The notes under the pieces were generated by a model. It was given only the letters and a program-made list of their open reading frames with translations. It was not told where the DNA came from and did not search any database. 7,729 nt of DNA from J005 sp964613235 (GTDB lineage Bacteria > Pseudomonadota > Zetaproteobacteria > Mariprofundales > Mariprofundaceae): positions 1 through 7,729 of the forward strand of contig CAZTGM010000063.1 in NCBI GenBank assembly GCA_964613235.1, given 5' to 3'. Shown here piece by piece: positions 7,207 through 7,729 of the stretch; positions within the stretch are counted from its first letter, which is position 1; every line of letters begins with the position of its first letter. Made by a program: the position numbers and the translations under genes.

Positions 7207-7235
7207 ATTAAAGCGTATATCGGCGCTGTTGCCAA
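7207..7235 (-). promoter_or_regulatory. Predicted sigma70 promoter for tri-heme cytochrome-hemN
   Basis: On the minus strand, TTGGCA (7235-7230) and TTTAAT (7212-7207) are separated by exactly 17 bases, each 5/6 to consensus. Transcription would begin near 7200, about 50 bases before the tri-heme cytochrome start, with GGAGGAG in the leader. The -35 box lies inside the first copy of a 10-base direct repeat whose second copy is 49 bases further upstream. I saw no clear FNR-type TTGAT-N4-ATCAA site here. Confidence 0.55.
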
Positions 7236-7288
7236 TATAACAGACGGGGCTTTTGCTTCCCCTTAAAAGTCTCGTCTGTGCCAATATA
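7230..7288. repeat. Direct repeat flanking a 15-bp imperfect inverted repeat
   Basis: TGCCAATATA occurs at 7230-7239 and again at 7279-7288; allowing one indel, the match extends to CTGT(T)GCCAATATA(A/T)CA. Between the copies, 7240-7254 (ACAGACGGGGCTTTT) pairs with 7265-7279 (AAAAGTCTCGTCTGT) around a 10-base loop. There are 13 Watson-Crick pairs and two G-U pairs if read as plus-strand RNA; the latter become A-C mismatches in minus-strand RNA. The first direct-repeat copy includes the -35 box of the tri-heme cytochrome promoter. It could be paired regulator sites, a remnant of a tiny inserted element with target duplication, or a transcript structure. Confidence 0.7.
7247..7262 (-). terminator. 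Weak terminator candidate after small cytochrome gene
   Basis: In minus-strand RNA, a GGGG run (complement of 7262-7259) can pair with CCCC (complement of 7250-7247). An extra GC/GC step beside a two-base bulge closes an AAAA loop, and a moderately U-rich GUCUGUUAUAUU follows. It lies about 90 bases beyond the stop of the mono-heme cytochrome gene. The tail is not a proper U-run, so termination here is uncertain and readthrough into the next gene is possible. Confidence 0.2.
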
Positions 7289-7351
7289 TCATCAGCATTT
7301 GCTGCAGCCCCGCAGGCCAACTATTCACCACAGGAAAAGCAGGGGCAAGGT

Positions 7352-7642
7352 TTAATTGCCATGCTGGGATACAAGATAGCTGACAACTGCGTCAATTTCT
7401 TCCTCGCTCAGCTTGGAGCTGAATTTCGGCATGGATTTGCGACCATCGGTGATTGTGGTTTTCAGTACGGCCGCATCCGTATTCATATCCTTCACGGCAG
7501 GTCCGACTTTTTTGCGATTAATGGCGTGGCACATCTTGCATTTCTTGCTGAATACCTTGGCACCATCAACTTCGGCCATGGCTGGTTGTGCGGCGAGCCC
7601 CATGACTGCGGTTGCAATGGCCATTAAAACGGTTTTTTTCAT
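7352..7642 (-). CDS. Small mono-heme class I cytochrome c (c551/c552-like)
   Basis: A 96-residue exported electron carrier, about 73 residues when mature. A signal peptide (MKKTVLMAIATAVMGLAAQ) ends at a signal peptidase I site, A-M-A23|E24. The single heme site is C35-K-M-C38-H39, followed by KKVGPAVKD, a typical class I segment, and the axial Met ligand M71 in KSMPKF. The C-terminal helix (SEEEIDAVVSYLVSQ) is typical of short cytochromes c551/c552. The mature part is rich in lysine near the heme, suggesting a basic docking face. The frame is open to 7687, but the ATG at 7642 begins the signal peptide and has GGAGGT (complement of 7649-7654) six bases upstream. It lies 203 bases upstream of the tri-heme cytochrome on the same strand, with its own likely promoter. 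It probably shuttles electrons to or from a membrane complex or the tri-heme protein; the partner is not shown by sequence. Confidence 0.95.
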   Translation of the reverse strand: MKKTVLMAIATAVMGLAAQPAMAEVDGAKVFSKKCKMCHAINRKKVGPAVKDMNTDAAVLKTTITDGRKSMPKFSSKLSEEEIDAVVSYLVSQHGN

Positions 7643-7671
7643 GATCAGACCTCCATTCCTTTGTTTTTTCC

Positions 7672-7692
7672 AAGCTACTAGCTTCATGCTAG
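7672..7692. repeat. Overlapping inverted repeats at the small cytochrome promoter
   Basis: AAGCTA-C-TAGCTT (7672-7684) is a perfect 6-bp inverted repeat with a one-base centre. It overlaps a second one, CTAGC (7678-7682) and GCTAG (7688-7692), with a five-base loop; the shared CTAGC means only one can form a hairpin at a time. They cover the predicted -10 box and start point, the place for a repressor operator. No regulator family is recognised. Confidence 0.5.
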
Positions 7693-7714
7693 TTCTTGCT
7701 CACCGCTTTGTCAG
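7686..7714 (-). promoter_or_regulatory. Predicted promoter for small cytochrome c gene
   Basis: On the minus strand, CTGACA (7714-7709, 5/6 to consensus) and TAGCAT (7691-7686, 4/6) are separated by 17 bases. Transcription would begin near 7679, leaving a leader of about 37 bases that contains the GGAGGT ribosome binding site. The weak -10 overlaps an inverted repeat, consistent with regulated expression. Confidence 0.4.
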
Positions 7715-7729
7715 CAGTAAAACATTCCT

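Noticed and set aside
7218..7290. Sigma54-type TGGCAC promoter upstream of the tri-heme cytochrome
   Set aside because: TGGCAC and TGGCAA occur in the two repeat copies, but neither is followed at the required spacing by a TTGC-type -12 element.
7253..7627. 124-residue plus-strand open frame opposite the small cytochrome
   Set aside because: The minus strand encodes a full cytochrome with signal peptide, CxxCH and Met ligand; the plus frame is its complement and has no recognisable features.

Overview
The window comes from a bacterium, most likely a proteobacterium. Gene families, Shine-Dalgarno sites and compact gene packing all fit, and base composition looks moderate. Periplasmic c-type cytochromes, an oxygen-independent HemN and a DUF4197 protein suggest a respiratory, probably microaerophilic or facultatively anaerobic Gram-negative. 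A gamma- or zetaproteobacterial iron/sulfur-type chemolithotroph is my best guess, but this is an inference from memory of gene content and not from a search.

Layout. Positions 1-251 hold no convincing gene but contain sigma70-like promoter elements and a strong ribosome binding site. A tight plus-strand cluster follows: aspS (252-2036, aspartyl-tRNA synthetase), a 94-residue DUF4398-type lipoprotein (2084-2368), icd (2385-4133, NADP-type isocitrate dehydrogenase with a C-terminal extension) and a periplasmic DUF4197 protein (4133-4870, start overlapping the icd stop by one base). On the minus strand, convergent with only two bases between, is hemN (4873-6309). It overlaps by one base the upstream gene for a tri-heme cytochrome c (6309-7148). 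Further upstream on the minus strand is a small mono-heme class I cytochrome c (7352-7642). The two minus-strand transcription units each have a recognisable promoter. The spacer between the cytochrome genes carries a direct-repeat/inverted-repeat structure.

How the genes fit together. The minus-strand side is coherent: two periplasmic electron carriers and the heme-pathway enzyme that makes protoporphyrinogen precursors without oxygen, with cytochrome and hemN translationally coupled. The plus-strand side mixes translation (aspS), the TCA cycle (icd) and two envelope proteins of unknown function.

The most unusual item is icd. A complete E. coli-type isocitrate dehydrogenase (about residues 1-417) is fused in frame to a domain of about 150 residues. 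That domain has the architecture of the DUF1451/YbeL family: a charged helical part, then a CxxC-14-CxxC zinc ribbon. I know of no described function for such a fusion.
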